Assembly (NCBI RefSeq): GCF_000149955.1
Contig: NC_031000.1
Span: 1,957,178-2,021,177 of the forward strand
Direction of reading: 5' to 3'
Source of the DNA: Fusarium oxysporum f. sp. lycopersici 4287
Lineage: Eukaryota > Ascomycota > Sordariomycetes > Hypocreales > Nectriaceae
Length of the DNA stretch: 64,000 nt
Shown: in pieces, positions 1 through 11,801 of the stretch
How the letters are laid out: each line of letters opens with the position of its first letter
How positions within the stretch are numbered: position 1 is the stretch's first letter
Program-made: the position numbers and the translations under genes
Notes under the pieces: generated by a model
What the model was told of the DNA's origin: nothing
Database searches by the model: none
Seen by the model: the letters and a program-made list of their open reading frames with translations, nothing else

Positions 1-21
1 ATCAATTACAAGATAGCCTAG

Positions 22-1995
22 ATGATCACAGCTTTCACACTCACTCACAGCGGGGCCCCGGTGAACCCCACCGGGGTGCCTAATTTTCCGCCCGAAGAAG
101 GCAGAGGAAATCATTTTACGCCTTTCAACATAGAATATCGTGATTTTCAGGTCAAATCTCTACCCAAGGAACCACTCGAATTATTCCAGATCTTCATACC
201 TATTTCCCATGTACAGTTATGGATTAAATACACTAACGACTGGATCACTTATCTCATCGAAAATGCCATTATTGACAACTGAAATAGCCCCCTTTCCAAA
301 CACTCCCGTATCCTTCAGTGGGACGGCCTCTCCACCGCAACAGCATATGCATGGATCGGGATCATGACTTACCTAGGAATTCATAGGAAAAACTCGATCA
401 AAGACCATTGGAAGTCCTCTAGGCTTGGAGATCAGCGCACTCCTCAATCCAATAATAAAAGTTTATGCCGTTACGGAAGTTCGAGCTGATTACACGGTAT
501 TTCCGCACTTTTGACTACACATAGCTCGATGTGCGTGATGAGGGCGATCTTCCAAAGACCTTCAAAGCGGCTGAACCATGGTTTGATCACATACAGAAGG
601 CGTCTGCCGAGCTCTTTATTCCAGGGACTAGCCTAACTATAGATGAGTATATGGTCCCTTTCAAAGGCAGATTCAAAGAGACAACAGTCATCAAGAATAA
701 ACCTGCGCCCGTAGGGTTCAAAGTCTGGGTTATTGCGCAACACGGCTTCTTTCTGCGGTGGCTTTGGCACGTAAAGGCATCACCATACAAAGCTATTACC
801 GTCGAGCTACCTTTGCCGAAGACGCAGGGCAAGAAGGTAAAGCTACAGACCACAGTAGCTCTTAGCAATACACAGAGCGTCGTTATCTACCTATGCAATT
901 TGCTGCCAAAGCAGACATATCACGTCTTTACAGATAACCTCTTCCGTGCCCTTCGAGAAGCCGGCTGTGGAGCTACAGGCACGGCACGACCTAACTGCGG
1001 CATCACGCCTGAGTTAAAGCATGCCAAAGAGAGGAATAAAGCCGGCAAAGGCTCCCTCCTGCAGTATAACGAGGTCCTCGCGATCCCTACAAAGGGTAAC
1101 AAGGTACAGATTTTATACGGTCTTTATATATAATTTCCCCTACTAATCTGTCTCTTCGAGGTCATGCAAATCGGCTGGAAAGATAGCAGTATCGTGCATT
1201 TCCTTTCAACTGTGCAGACTGGGGCTGAAGGCGGCCGTATATCTAAAAATAGGAAATTCCCTCCCAAAAAAAAAGGCACGAAGTCAGAGTCACAGCGCCT
1301 CCAACAGGTCTTTGGTGGTGATACCTTCAAAGTCATACCTATTCCTTCCGTTGCCGCTGAGTATAACGATGAAATGAATCACGTTGACCGCGGTGATCAG
1401 TTGAGATCATATACAACGTATGAGTATCGATTTCGCCGTGGTCCTTGGCAAGCGCTGCTTTGGGGATTCCTCCTTGATGTTGTACTTGTGAATCGCTTCA
1501 TTCTACAGCTAAAATCACCACATCCCCATTGGAAGCCCTATACGACTCTAAAAGACTGGAAGGAATGCATCTACAACGCCATTTTCAACCGATATGCCGG
1601 GGAAAGTCAGGCAAGGAAGAGGAACCGTACAGGAATGGAAGAAGACATCGAAGATGATGAAGCACGGCAAAAACACCTGCAAAGAGATATCAACCATGTC
1701 TTTAGGGNNNNNNNNNNNNNNNNNNNNNNNNNNNNNNNNNNNNNNNNNNNNNNNNNNNNNNNNNNNNNNNNNNNNNNNNNNNNNNNNNNNNNNNNNNNNN
1801 NNNNNNNTGCCTAGCTTGCAAGGGCTTCAGGCAGGGGCAGCCTCGACCCTTTAAAAAAGGAAGGCAAAAGGAAGCTATTTACAGCCGATATCAGGAAATG
1901 CATCAATTACGCGAACCCGATACGACTGTAAAGTATGCAAAGTGGCAATTTGTAACAATGAGATCTGCCAGTACTTCTACTACACGCAAATTTAG
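22..1995 (+). pseudogene. piggyBac-like transposase (DDE_Tnp_1_7), broken
   Basis: This is a cut-and-paste transposase of the piggyBac family. The N-terminal part (22-520) is split between frames with several stops. From 531 a long open stretch carries the first catalytic region (TIDEYMVPFKGR) and the second (HVFTDNLFRALREAG). A 57-nt intron at 1104-1160 has GTACAG, a TACTAATC branch site and GAG. Removing it joins the frame in phase 0 to the third region (WKDSSIVHFLSTV, then NHVDRGDQLRSY). The assembly gap at 1708-1807 hides the junction to the C-terminal zinc finger, whose last part (CNNEICQYFYYTQI then stop) ends at 1995. The element's terminal inverted repeat follows, to about 2091. The left end lies outside the window. 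The broken N-terminus makes it inactive. The family assignment is secure and the exact start is not known. Confidence 0.88.
1708..1807. other. Assembly gap (100 N)
   Basis: A run of exactly 100 N inside the piggyBac transposase. The round length suggests a placeholder of unknown true size. Confidence 0.99.
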
Positions 1996-2059
1996 GTGTG
2001 TGCAGAAGTACCTTTTGTTTCGTTCATTTTGATTGGATCTACATCCCTGTCGGTACCCC

Positions 2060-2091
2060 GCTGCAGTCTTGTGCTGCTCAAAGAGATAGGA
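2060..2091. repeat. piggyBac terminal inverted repeat (right end of element 1)
   Basis: The sequence GCAGTCTTGTGCTGCTCAAA followed by GAGATA matches, on the opposite strand, the ends of the MITEs at 4591, 21737 and 12547. It marks the downstream end of the broken transposon. From 2092 to 2834 I see no gene, only the upstream region of the next gene. Confidence 0.7.
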
Positions 2092-2834
2092 AGGCATTGA
2101 CGGAAGGTACTGCTCTTTCTTCTTCAAATTAAGTGTAAAGTTGCAGGGTGGAAATGAGGCATGTAAGTGGTGGGTGGGACGATTCCAGACTTTTGGCCTG
2201 TCATTTTAATAACCGAGCTAATGCAGGCATGTTGAAGCGCTACCCTCAACTCGACCAAACTGTTAAGTAAAAAGGGTTGATTGTGTTGTTGTTGTTAGTT
2301 CTAAATTACATGTATCCGAGAGGAGCACAGCTCCTTACATAGTATCCACATCCCAGCCACCAGCAGATCGGACCACCTTAGTCACACGGTCTCAACACAA
2401 ACTACTGGAACATCCCGTATCCCCCGCTATCACTACACTTGCTTTATTGGAACATTCGAAAAGACGTTTGTGGCAGTTGCGCCTCAACATGGATCTTGAC
2501 TCGATCAATCCCAATACTAATCCCGCTCGCAGAGGCCCGAGCACAGCCGTGGCGCAACAGACGATGCCCTCACCAATAGCACCCATGGATCGAGTCAGTT
2601 CCCAAATTCCCCGCGTTCCTTAGCTGTGCATCCGGGATCCATACGTGCCGTGTCCCGCTAGAGAAGGGGGACGACACAAGCTAGACGCGCAGATCAGGAG
2701 CCCACTTATGTCGCTAGATGTCCGCGTCCTGGAAATGTAACCTTCCCTAGCGATGTCATCCCTCCCATGCCGCTCTTCACTATTTTCTCACTCTGTGGTG
2801 TGATCTTCAGTGATTTACATCAGCCAGCAGCACC

Positions 2835-4037
2835 ATGTTGTCGCAGTCTCGTGACATCGAGAGTGCCAAACGCGATGAGGCGGGACCCAAGTACAGCGCT
2901 GAGTCCATGCTGGTAATTGTATGCCTCTATCTCCAAAGCTTCAATCGGTGAATAGATTGATGTGCTGATGCTAACGATACCATCTAGGTCTGTGCTACCC
3001 TGGCGCTGTGCAATGCCGTCGAACTTCTGACGCTTATCTTTATGACCTTCAAGCGATGCGCAGGTCTCTATTTCTGGAGCATTCTTCTGGCGTCGTTTGG
3101 CGTCCTTCCTTACTGCGCGGGCTGGTTGATTGTCTACTTCGATATTACCCACGACTATGTGGGTATGATCATCGATAGCATCGGCTGGGTCCTACTAGTC
3201 TCTGGTTAATCCGTGGTCCTGTATTCGCGGCTCCATCTGGTCGTTACCGATGCCAAGGTACTGCGGGCGGTACTCATCATGATTATCGTCAATGGCGTCG
3301 TATGGGTAAGATCTGGACCTTGAGTAGTTCTTCTTTACAGCTACTAACTAAACCTCAAGCATATAAGTATAACAGTCGTCCTATTCGGATCGCCCTATAG
3401 CCCACACGAGAGCCGACGCGGATTCAACGCTGTCTTTAATGTTCTGGAGAAAGTCCAGATGACGTGTTTCTGCATGCAGGAACTTATCATTTCCGGTATA
3501 TATATCTGGAAGACGATTAACATTCTCAAGACAGCACTCGGCAATACGCGACGTATCCTATGGCAGTTGTTCGCCATCAACTTGATCATAGTCATCATGG
3601 ACTTCACTCTTCTCATCATCGAATACGAGAACTTCTACGTTTGGGAGCAGGGCATCAAGGTAGTAACATGCTCGATCAAGCTCAAGCTGGAGTTTGCCGT
3701 CCTTGGTGAGCTCATCGACTTCATCTGCCATCGCGGCGGAACCCAGTCAGGTTCGAACCGGGATTATCGAAATACTAGTGCTTTTGTAGAACTTTCTGCT
3801 GTCCGAAAGGATGACAATAAGGACTCATGCAACAAGACATATCCAGTGCGTCGTAAAGACACTGAAACAAACAAAGTGATCGTAGCTTCGAACACGGTGC
3901 CAGACGATGCTGCGAGTGACGAGATTCGTGTCGTAACCAGGGTTGATGTCGAGAGTTTATCCACCTTTCCAAGGGATGATCAAAGCACTGATGAACTGTA
4001 CGATCACACTATTGCAAAATCCACTGAAATTGAATGA
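2835..4037 (+). pseudogene. DUF7703 integral membrane protein, copy 1 (in-frame stop)
   Basis: A multi-pass membrane protein of the fungal DUF7703 family, whose function is unknown. It is homologous to the copies at 15746 and 34982. Three exons are readable: 2835-2912, 2988-3305 and 3360-4037. The introns, 2913-2987 and 3306-3359, have GT, CTAAC branch sites and AG, and both are phase 0; the other two copies lack them. Hydrophobic segments are regular, and family motifs such as GLYFWSI, VVLYSRLHLVV, ELIISGIYIWKT and SIKLKLEF are kept. The TAA at 3207-3209 falls where the other copies have CAA (TGQSVVLYSRL), a single C-to-T change in a CpA context. The long polar tail after about 3740 is not shared with the other copies. 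Without the stop the product would be about 357 residues. It may be a recent pseudogene or a sequencing error. Confidence 0.8.
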
Positions 4038-4590
4038 TATATGGTATACATATGTAGATTGGTATAATAGTAATTAATTACATCAGACACGAAGAAACAG
4101 TATCGGCCGTGGTACATACATGCCTTGCTTTATAGACAGCTCAGCTACTTTTAGGCTTGTCGAGTTTTGGCGATTCGTTGTCAAAGTGCAAAAGAGTGTA
4201 TTGTGCCCAGTATTCTATCTCGTTCCATTGCCAGTGTTACTCAACCCCTAAGTGGTTCTGCTCTCACATGTACTCCATCTCCATGGTGTATCTATCGCAA
4301 TCCACGCTTCACCCGCTAACTCCTGTATTTACCCCGCAACCCCCCGCATTCCACTTTCACTTGAAAGAGGCTTCTCAATACAGAACCTCCAAGCAAATTT
4401 CAAGTCAAAGCGGTGATCTAGCCCTTTGATTGGTTGATATCTTTACCTTCTTTTCTTCATGAGTTTCGAGTTCAACCTTATTTGAGGGATCTGAACGCGT
4501 CGACGCGCGCATGACGTGTATCATGGTTATCTATCTAACTTTCAAGGGAATTTGCGCTTTGTAGAGTTGAAAGAATTCATCATAGCACCG

Positions 4591-4880
4591 TATCTCTTTA
4601 AGCGGCACAAGACTGCAATGCCGTCACAACAGGGGGACCAGACCAATCAAAATGAGCTAATTAGCTGATATAGGCCAGCTTGTACTCTCATTGCTATGGA
4701 AGGTTAATAGCCAATTAGACTAGCTGGATTAGATAGCTATACCGCAATAGAGATAGACCAGTTACAGAGGAATAACAGCCTTTTCAGAGCTGCCCCTGGC
4801 AGATTCTTTGTAGCCTTCTTGTACGTGGGGTCAAGTGGGGCGAGTGACCTGTAGCAGCCTTGTGCCGCTCAAAGACATAA
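4591..4880. mobile_element. piggyBac-type MITE (about 290 bp)
   Basis: A short non-coding element with inverted ends. The left end reads TATCTCTTTAAGCGGCACAA and the right end, reverse complemented, TTATGTCTTTGAGCGGCACA. The TTAA within the end matches the piggyBac target preference. Subterminal sequence (GTACGTGGGGTCAAG, then GAGTGACCT) is shared with the element at 21737. It has no coding capacity and was presumably mobilised by piggyBac transposases. Confidence 0.75.
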
Positions 4881-6508
4881 CTTCTCTCTTGATGCCCCGC
4901 CTTATTACCGTTTATATGATCATCGTCACTCCTCGATTACGCTAGCTTCATTACCGTTCAGGAGGTTGCGTATTTCTTCTTTGATATGCTCTTTATACCT
5001 CAACTATCGCCAAGTCAACCCGGCCTTTCGAACATGCGTCCGTACCACAATGAAGATGAACCGATCACATGCGCGAAACCCCAATATCACATGTTATGTG
5101 CACGCTCTATCTTGCGAACCTATTTCTTTCTTGCCTCTTCCCCGCCGGACCTTTCCCCCGGACCGGGAAGCCCGTCGGCCGTTAAAGTTAAACCTCTCCA
5201 CTTCAGACGCCTAACTCTCTTTAGATTCCCTTGGGCAGCGTTAAGGCGTACCTATCCCCATAATAGCTAAACAGTACTTCAATCTCGCAAATTGTGCTCT
5301 TGACTAGGTATCTTATTAAGTCTCTTTTTGTCATTGGCTTATTATTGGCCAAGGTACGCCCATAAGCCTTAGTACTGTCCAAGGATAGGAGCACATTATG
5401 GCGAGAAATGGATACTTGAACGCGGCTGCTGGCCAATAATATGGCCAGGGCCAACTGTTCGGAATACGTTTGTCCGGGGCATTGGAAAGACTGATGAACT
5501 CGTCGATTGTAGTGGAGTCGCAGAGAATTTCCGGCGCGACGACACTTTCGCTGGAATGAGTAAAAGGCGGGCTTTGCCGTCCGTATCAACATACCTTGAC
5601 TAACTACCTTCCCATCGTTGGCTGCTGTCTAGCACTACTGTCGAAATATATATTCTAGCCACCTCTAGGGCGACCCTCGTACGGCTACCCCAGAGGTGAT
5701 CCAGTGGGGACGACCCGTGCCAGTTCGAGTGAAAGCATCGCGTCCTCGATGAACAGAGTCGATAACACTAACACCAAAGCTCTTAAATGAATGCTAAATG
5801 CCTTCTGGTACCCCCGTAGCTTGTATTTAACTCAACAATTTCGGCCATTGCAGTCTCATACGGAGGGCGGCTATTATAGGCACGAGCTACAGCCTTCCTC
5901 TTCTGGACGCAGATGGAAGACAAATCAGCTAGGCAACCCAAGTAACGGTCGAAAGGTTGCAATTGAAATTGTGGGATCTCTTTCTAAACCCCTGCCAGCA
6001 GCGTTACGTTAAATATTGCACAGAAGTTGACGAGGGGACTCATAGCGCCACAGAGGCTGGACCGCTTTGACTTTTTAGAGGGAGCAGGTGGAGGCCAAAG
6101 CGCGAGAAAACGAAAGTTTACGCTATGTTTCAGAGAGCTGGTAGCTCACTGGGAGTCACCAAAGCAACGAGAGCATGAAATCATCAGTCAATTAGCACCG
6201 TTCTACCAATGCCGATAGCTTTTCGGGCCCCCAGGTTCGAAGCCTTGTCAAATGACGGTCAGGACAGAGAACTTGATAAGAAATAGTGACTATTAAATCT
6301 CGGGCTGACATTGAGATTAGCCCATATTACATAGTGCCTAGCTGTGTCCGGTTGCGATCTAAGCGCGACGATGCGAATGAGCGTTTGACACCTCTAAGCC
6401 TGGCATCGATTCATGTGAAACAACGTGCTCCCAAGGCCGTGCATTGAACATGACCATCCGTAGTTATTGTTAGGTCATGTTCTCAGTCTAACCGGTGATA
6501 TTAACCTC
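4881..6508. other. Stretch with no recognised gene
   Basis: Several open frames of 60-125 codons occur on both strands, the longest on the minus strand at 5221-5592. None has a recognisable domain, a clear start context or supporting splice sites. The words GGCCAATAAT and TTATTGGCC recur near 5345 and 5430. I cannot assign a function and suspect decayed repeat DNA. Confidence 0.4.
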
Positions 6509-7260
6509 TCAGGTGACTCGTCGTGTGAATACCACGGTGTTTACCTGGAGCTTCCTGTATCGACTTGATGCCAATTCATCCTGGTGTCCTCTGTGTCCCG
6601 GGAGGGGCTTCTTGCTAGGTTGTTGCAATGCAGCGTACCGATAGAGCGATTGCAGAGGTTGCTGCACAGCCAGGACCAGCCTTGTCGCTAGGACTATGAC
6701 GAGGTGTGCGACAAGGGTAACTGATATGAAAGGGAATTCTTTTTCCAGGGGAACCCCATGCTTGTTGACGCTTGTTTCAATTTCCTTTTTTGATGCGGTC
6801 GTGGCCCACTGCATCACTGTCACTTCCAGGTCAGAGTAAAAGTCAACTCATCAGGCTGGGCTGGAACGGTGCGCCGGAGGTATGAGGCCAAAATACCGCC
6901 GTTGTCTTGCACCGCCACACGAAAACGGGGGCGTGTGTCTTGCCAATCATCCCCACTGGGGTCTGGTGAGGCGCTCACCATGTCCTGTGGGTAGAGGAAC
7001 TCCCACACTCCCCTTCTCCCAGTCCTGATGGTGCCCTGTATCTTGCGTCCTGGGCTGCTTCACTCAGATTACCTTACACTCGGCAGCACAAATATCAGAC
7101 CGGCCAGGAATACAAGAGGCACAGCGACCTCCTTCTTCCCCATGAAGAAGTCATTGATCATTCTCACCATCGACTCATCAAGAACCTGTTTAGGCACTCG
7201 CCATCTCCACTTTCCAGCTTGTGCTTCCTTGCAGTACGTCTCGCGCCAATCAACTCTCAT
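6509..7260 (-). pseudogene. Uncharacterised possible membrane-protein relic
   Basis: Three consecutive minus-strand open segments (7260-7069, 7008-6820, 6823-6509) are separated by stops or small frame changes. The first carries a hydrophobic run (EVAVPLVFLAGLIFVLPSV) and the last another (ISVTLVAHLVIVLATRLVLA). They could be exons or frameshifted pieces of a short two-helix membrane protein. I do not recognise a family. The reading is an inference from hydrophobicity only. Confidence 0.25.
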
Positions 7261-8470
7261 ACAACTACTATCACTACTGCTCGATCTTACTCAACACTAC
7301 CAAACCCCACGAGCTGTGCCAATCCTACTCGGATCTCTTCACAACTATTTGAAGCTACTCAAGCTACACCACACCACAATCAACATGCCTGCTCAGCGAC
7401 CTTCGCAACTCCCTCCTTGCCCCGGCCCGCCTCCTAGCCGCCCTCTGCCTCCACTGCCCAAGCAAGGCTAAGCAGATGGACAACCCCAGCGGCGGTCGAA
7501 TGACAGACTTCTTTCGTCGGCTCGACCTCTGGAAATCATCGGCTTTAGTCTCCGCCTCTTACAACAACATGACTCTTGGCTTTGACCAGTTCCAGTAGGT
7601 GCAGCAACCTCTCGTCCTTGGTTGCACAGGCAATGGACAAGGTTCGCTCTGGTCTAGCCAGGCCTTCGCGATGGCGCGCGTGCGCATATGCACATGCGAG
7701 TCCCGCAACTCCAACACAACCCGAACTCGTTTCCGCATGCACCTCATTAATCACAACCATATTGGGTTCTTGTGAGCTGACCTTGACTCGGTCAGTCATC
7801 TGCTAATAGAATCGCCCCCTCATCTCATCTATTCGGCCGTCGAATCAATCTACCTGCCTCTACCGGATCTTCACAAAACCGTTCTGGGCCGCTCAGCCAA
7901 CCCAGGCGCTCACGACCCGGCCACATGACCGACCTCTTATAGCCACACACTTCTTTCGTCCTTTTTGGTTGTACCGACCGGACTTTTTCAACTTCACTTC
8001 TTTGCGTGCACCTTCCATCACAAGCGCATCACCGTTTCAATACCCCTTGTCACCATCTAATCACGTTGACTTTAATCCCACTTTTCCCCTTCTCTACTTC
8101 ATTTCATCACTATTCGGGAGGAATTTGTTCCACGGGTTTGAGGAGCTGTATAGATAGAGAGGCATTATCACAGCGTCTTACAAATACACCGCAAAGTCTG
8201 CTGCGTTAGCAGTCTTCTTTTGCATTGCACTGTGTCACGTGTACGTCGGACGGAATCCGGGCCTCTCCGCCAGGCGACTCGGTGGAAGGACAGACCCTGC
8301 TTACCTCCAAGTCGGCACTCTGTATTACTCGCGTAGAGATCCGTTTCATAGGGACGCTCGGATGTTACCTTATCTGGGCTCTGCTTGACAAACCATAGAT
8401 CTTCAACGGGTATTCGCAATGCCCACGGATCCAGGCATCAGCGATCAGGCTTGCAAACAAATAAATCAAA
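7261..8470. other. Stretch with no recognised gene
   Basis: Plus-strand sequence rich in CA, CT and AC leads to a CAACATG start at 7385, which opens only a 29-codon proline-rich frame ending at 7471. This could be the 5' end of a decayed gene. No conserved domain is visible on either strand up to the hAT relic. Confidence 0.35.
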
Positions 8471-8893
8471 TTAGATTGGCGGCCCAATTTGATTTGATTT
8501 GGATACTAAAATTGGCGATTTGATTCGATTTGGATCAATTCGGATATCTGGATAACCCCACTTTTCTCTCAAGACGATATGCATTGAGCGGCTCCTATGA
8601 GACCCGCTTTGAGACGCCTTCTGAGCCGTGACCATCTGCCCAGCGAGGCTGAATATCCGCTCTAGCTCGGATGGCATAGCCGGAATTGAAAAGAGATCAA
8701 TCGCCATTCGCGGCAGATCGCGACGCGTTACTAGTTGGCAAGCGCTGGGCTTCAAACTTAAGTGGGGGTCAAGGAGGTCCAGCGCAATCGAGAGAAAGGG
8801 CACTATGGAATATGCGGCAAGACTGGACATAACGCCAGAACTTGTGAAATAGTGGCTGATGTATCTGGAGGGGAGTATAGTAATTAGTTTCAA
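8471..8893 (-). pseudogene. hAT transposase C-terminal dimerisation domain relic
   Basis: The minus-strand frame contains the hAT C-terminal dimerisation signature: LPRMAIDLFSIPAMPSELER followed by IFSLAG. It is preceded by hydrophobic residues typical of the domain. The frame then runs into a terminal array of TTTGATT-type words at about 8475-8550, including GGCGATTTGATTC at 8514, which recurs at 39154. Catalytic and BED-finger regions are absent, so this is only the 3' end of a dead hAT element. Confidence 0.8.
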
Positions 8894-9147
8894 TTGATTA
8901 GATGATTTGTTGTGTTTTTATTGCGCTTGTAACCTTGGAGGTTAAGATTTTTGATCGGCATGCTTATCGATGGTGCCCGCAATTACGTCGTAATTCGCTC
9001 AGACCACGTGACGACTTATCCCCCGCAAAAAGCGGCCCGTGAAATCGTGTGCGCGGCGCCTGATAAGTGCATTTGATAAGTTCCCCGCAACTTATCAGGC
9101 CCCAGACAGGAAACAAACACCACGTAGAAAGGCCTTGATCGACCGAG

Positions 9148-11681
9148 ATGGCCGCAGACGACTCGTACACGGCCGCAGACGAGCGTGCCCGTGCCGCCCG
9201 GAGGGCGGGCCTTCAGGCGAAGAAGGACGAACAGCCGGCGAACACGGCACGGAGTTATGCTGCGAAGCAGCGGGAGTGGAAGGCGCGTTCCCCCGGCCGC
9301 CGCCCTCTCTTTTCCCCTTTGCCCTTGTCTCTTTTTTTTACGTAGAGTCCCATGGGCGGCTAACAGACGAGGACTTATAGGCCTGGTGCCGTACGCCTCG
9401 GGCTGCGGCAGACGGCTCACTTTATAGCTGGCCCGACGGCGAGCTCGTAACCCCAGACAAGCTAGCAGCCTGGCTCAAAGAGGATATCCTCTTACGACGC
9501 GTTGCCCCGCCGCAAAAGAAACCACGGGCACGGGGTAAGGGCAAGGGCAAAGGAAAGGCTGTAAAGTTACGGCGGCAGCTCGAACAGGAGCAGCTCGAGG
9601 CCGCGGCCCTGGCAGAGGCCGAAAGCCTAGCCGAAGCCCTAGAGGTCCCCCTGGCCGAGGCCGCCGAGCTGCTTGCGGACGACCGCGAGGGCTACGTGCC
9701 ACCCACGGCCCTTGCGCCGGCTGCAGCAGACCTTGCCGAAGGATCTTTGCTTACGAGGGGCACTATCGACGCCTATATCGCGGCCGTTATCGAGCTCTGG
9801 CGGCTCCAGGTAGCCCACGGCAACGCAAACACGGAAAACCCCAGGGGCGCCGCCGTACGAGGCTTCCTTGAGCAACGCGGCTGGCAGCGGGGGAAGCACG
9901 ACCGCGCCTCCTTTAAAGACCGCGGGACTGACGGGATCCAGGCCAGCTATTCACCCGACGAATGGCTCCGGGTCCAGGATCTCCTTCTCAGCGGGGCCGC
10001 ATACATGCCGCAAAACCTCCGTACGCGAGTTGACCTCCTGTTCGGCCACTACTACCTCTTACGGGGGGAAAACCGCCGTAAGATGGAGCTTGCAGACCTG
10101 TCTCTACTCGACTATCCGTCTTCAGAAGGCCCGACCCCCTGTGGCTGCCTCGTTACCCTTTTGCGAGACGGTAAGCTAAACAAGACGGCAAAGAAAGAGT
10201 TCATGGGTGCCCTCCGGCACAAGGACCCCTTGTTCTGTACGCAAGGGGCCTTAGCACAGCTCTTCTTCTGGCGCTGGCACGTCGCCGGCGAGCCGTCCCC
10301 GTCCTTCCGGCGCCGCCAGGACTGGTATCGGATCAAGGTTCTTGTCGGACGGGACCGCGAGCAGGAGCTCTCGTACCCGACGCAGCTACAAGAGACCTGG
10401 CGTATCTTCGGTGCTGCTGGCCTTATGGCGTCAAAGAAGACGCACCTCCCGCGCAGGGTAGGCGCCCAGGACGCGGAGACCCACGGCACGTCGCTCGCCC
10501 AGATCTCGCAGGCCGGCCGCTGGAACCAGAGCGTGCTCTGCCAGGCCTATCTTACGCATCTACCGCGCCAGTTCATGCGTATTGTCGCCGGCTTCTCGGC
10601 ATCACCCGGGGACTACTTCCTCGCGCGTGCGGCCCACGAGCCTCCGTATGTCTTACAAAAGCAGCTCTGGCCGTGGATCGAGGAGTGGGAGCCTCGCTTT
10701 GAGGCTCGCGCGCGCCGGCAATGCTGGGCAGAAGGTGGCCTCGACGACGACGACCTAGCCGCCGACGGCTTCCTTAAGCTTATGCGGCGCCTGCGCATAG
10801 TACTGTTACAGGACCTGGCTGTATTGCAGCCTCGCTATCCGTCGCTACCCTTCTTCGCCTACGCCCCTTTTAACGGGCCCGAATGGGATGAGTTCGCCGT
10901 CGCCGTTCGCTCTGACGCGGTAGGGGCTACGGAGCCGTTAAGCCTGCTCGTACAACGCGCGCTGCCAGAGCTTAGCGGTGTGTTAGAGAGCACACGCGAG
11001 GCCGTCTTACAGAATAGCCAGCGGCTGGCCATCCGGCTAGAGGCTCGGCTAGAAGGAATTCAGGGCGGCCTCGATGCCCTCCTCCAAGGCAAGGTCCCTG
11101 TCACCTTTACCGGCCACTTTGGAGCCGGGCCAGCAGTGTCACTGGCGCCGGCGCCGGCGCCGTCGACAGCCCCTAACTTGAACTTCAATACGGCTCCGGC
11201 TCCGGCTCCGGCTCCAGAGCCTCCAGTACCAGGTATGCCCGTCGTTGCAGCCTTGGCCAAGGTCTTTACAGTGCGGGATGTCTGGAAGGAATGGGAGGAA
11301 GGGATTGCAGGTCAGCCGGCCATACGGGTGCTAGAAGAGACGTGGGGAAGCCGCTGGCGCCCGGGGAACGGGATCAGGGTGCAGTTCTGTCGCCGGAAGG
11401 TGATCTGGGACGAGCTCTTGGCCCGCACGGCGTCCGGCAAGAGCGAGGAGGAGGCAGTTGCAGAGCTAGAGCTCTTACGCGCTGGCCGGAGCTTGAACCG
11501 GCTCGTCGACGAGCTCAAACAGCGCCGCCGGCGGGGCCGGGGCCAGGGCCGGATACGGGTACAGGTAGGGACCCCCGTGCCCGATGACCCAGGCCCGGGA
11601 CCAAGGCCGACTCGGGGCCAGGGCCATCGGGGGCGCTGGGCTCGGCTAGGGAGGAGGCGGACCGCCCCTCGTCGACGGTAA
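9148..11681 (+). CDS. Crypton recombinase (Ndc10-like tyrosine recombinase plus GCR1_C)
   Basis: A predicted 811-residue protein that would cut and rejoin Crypton DNA through a tyrosine nucleophile. Exon 1 is 9148-9282 and exon 2 is 9381-11681. The intron at 9283-9380 begins with GC, has a GGCTAAC branch site and ends TATAG; splicing gives the family sequence AKQREWKAWC. Order: basic N-terminal region; Ndc10 domain II-like recombinase core (about residues 220-400) with LLRGENRRK for the first catalytic Arg, THLPR for His-x-x-Arg, and QAYLTHLPRQFM holding the candidate Tyr; an acidic-helical region; a Pro/Ala linker; and a GCR1_C DNA-binding domain near residues 650-740 (TVRDVWKEWEEG, WRPGN, RRKVIWDEL). 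The tail is Arg/Gly-rich. No internal stop is seen, unlike nearly every neighbouring element. Confidence 0.88.
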
Positions 11682-11730
11682 GCTGGCCGTCAGGTAGGAT
11701 CTTTATATATTTATAGCAGTAACTAGTCCG

Positions 11731-11770
11731 TATCTATCTATCTATCTAGAAGGTGTGTTTTTTTATTAAT

Positions 11771-11801
<31 letters not shown>
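11731..11801. repeat. TATC microsatellite and poly(T) tract
   Basis: A short TATC repeat at 11731-11748 is followed by about 29 consecutive T at 11773-11801, just downstream of the Crypton gene. Poly(T) length may be unreliable in the assembly. The stretch 12111-12546 holds no recognisable gene. Confidence 0.85.

Noticed and set aside
3201..3212. Programmed stop-codon readthrough in DUF7703 copy 1
   Set aside because: TAA is the least leaky stop, no readthrough context is evident, and the CAA-to-TAA change fits RIP.
5221..5592. 123-codon minus-strand frame as a gene
   Set aside because: No domain, weak start context, and the region lacks splice or promoter support.
9148..11681. Starship-type captain (DUF3435 tyrosine recombinase) with the window as cargo
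   Set aside because: The recombinase has Ndc10-like and GCR1_C features, which place it with Cryptons. No DUF3435 signature or Starship-style boundary was seen.
11736..11801. Poly(T) tract as a retrotransposon poly(A) tail
   Set aside because: No LINE or SINE sequence adjoins it, and it sits in the 3' flank of the Crypton.
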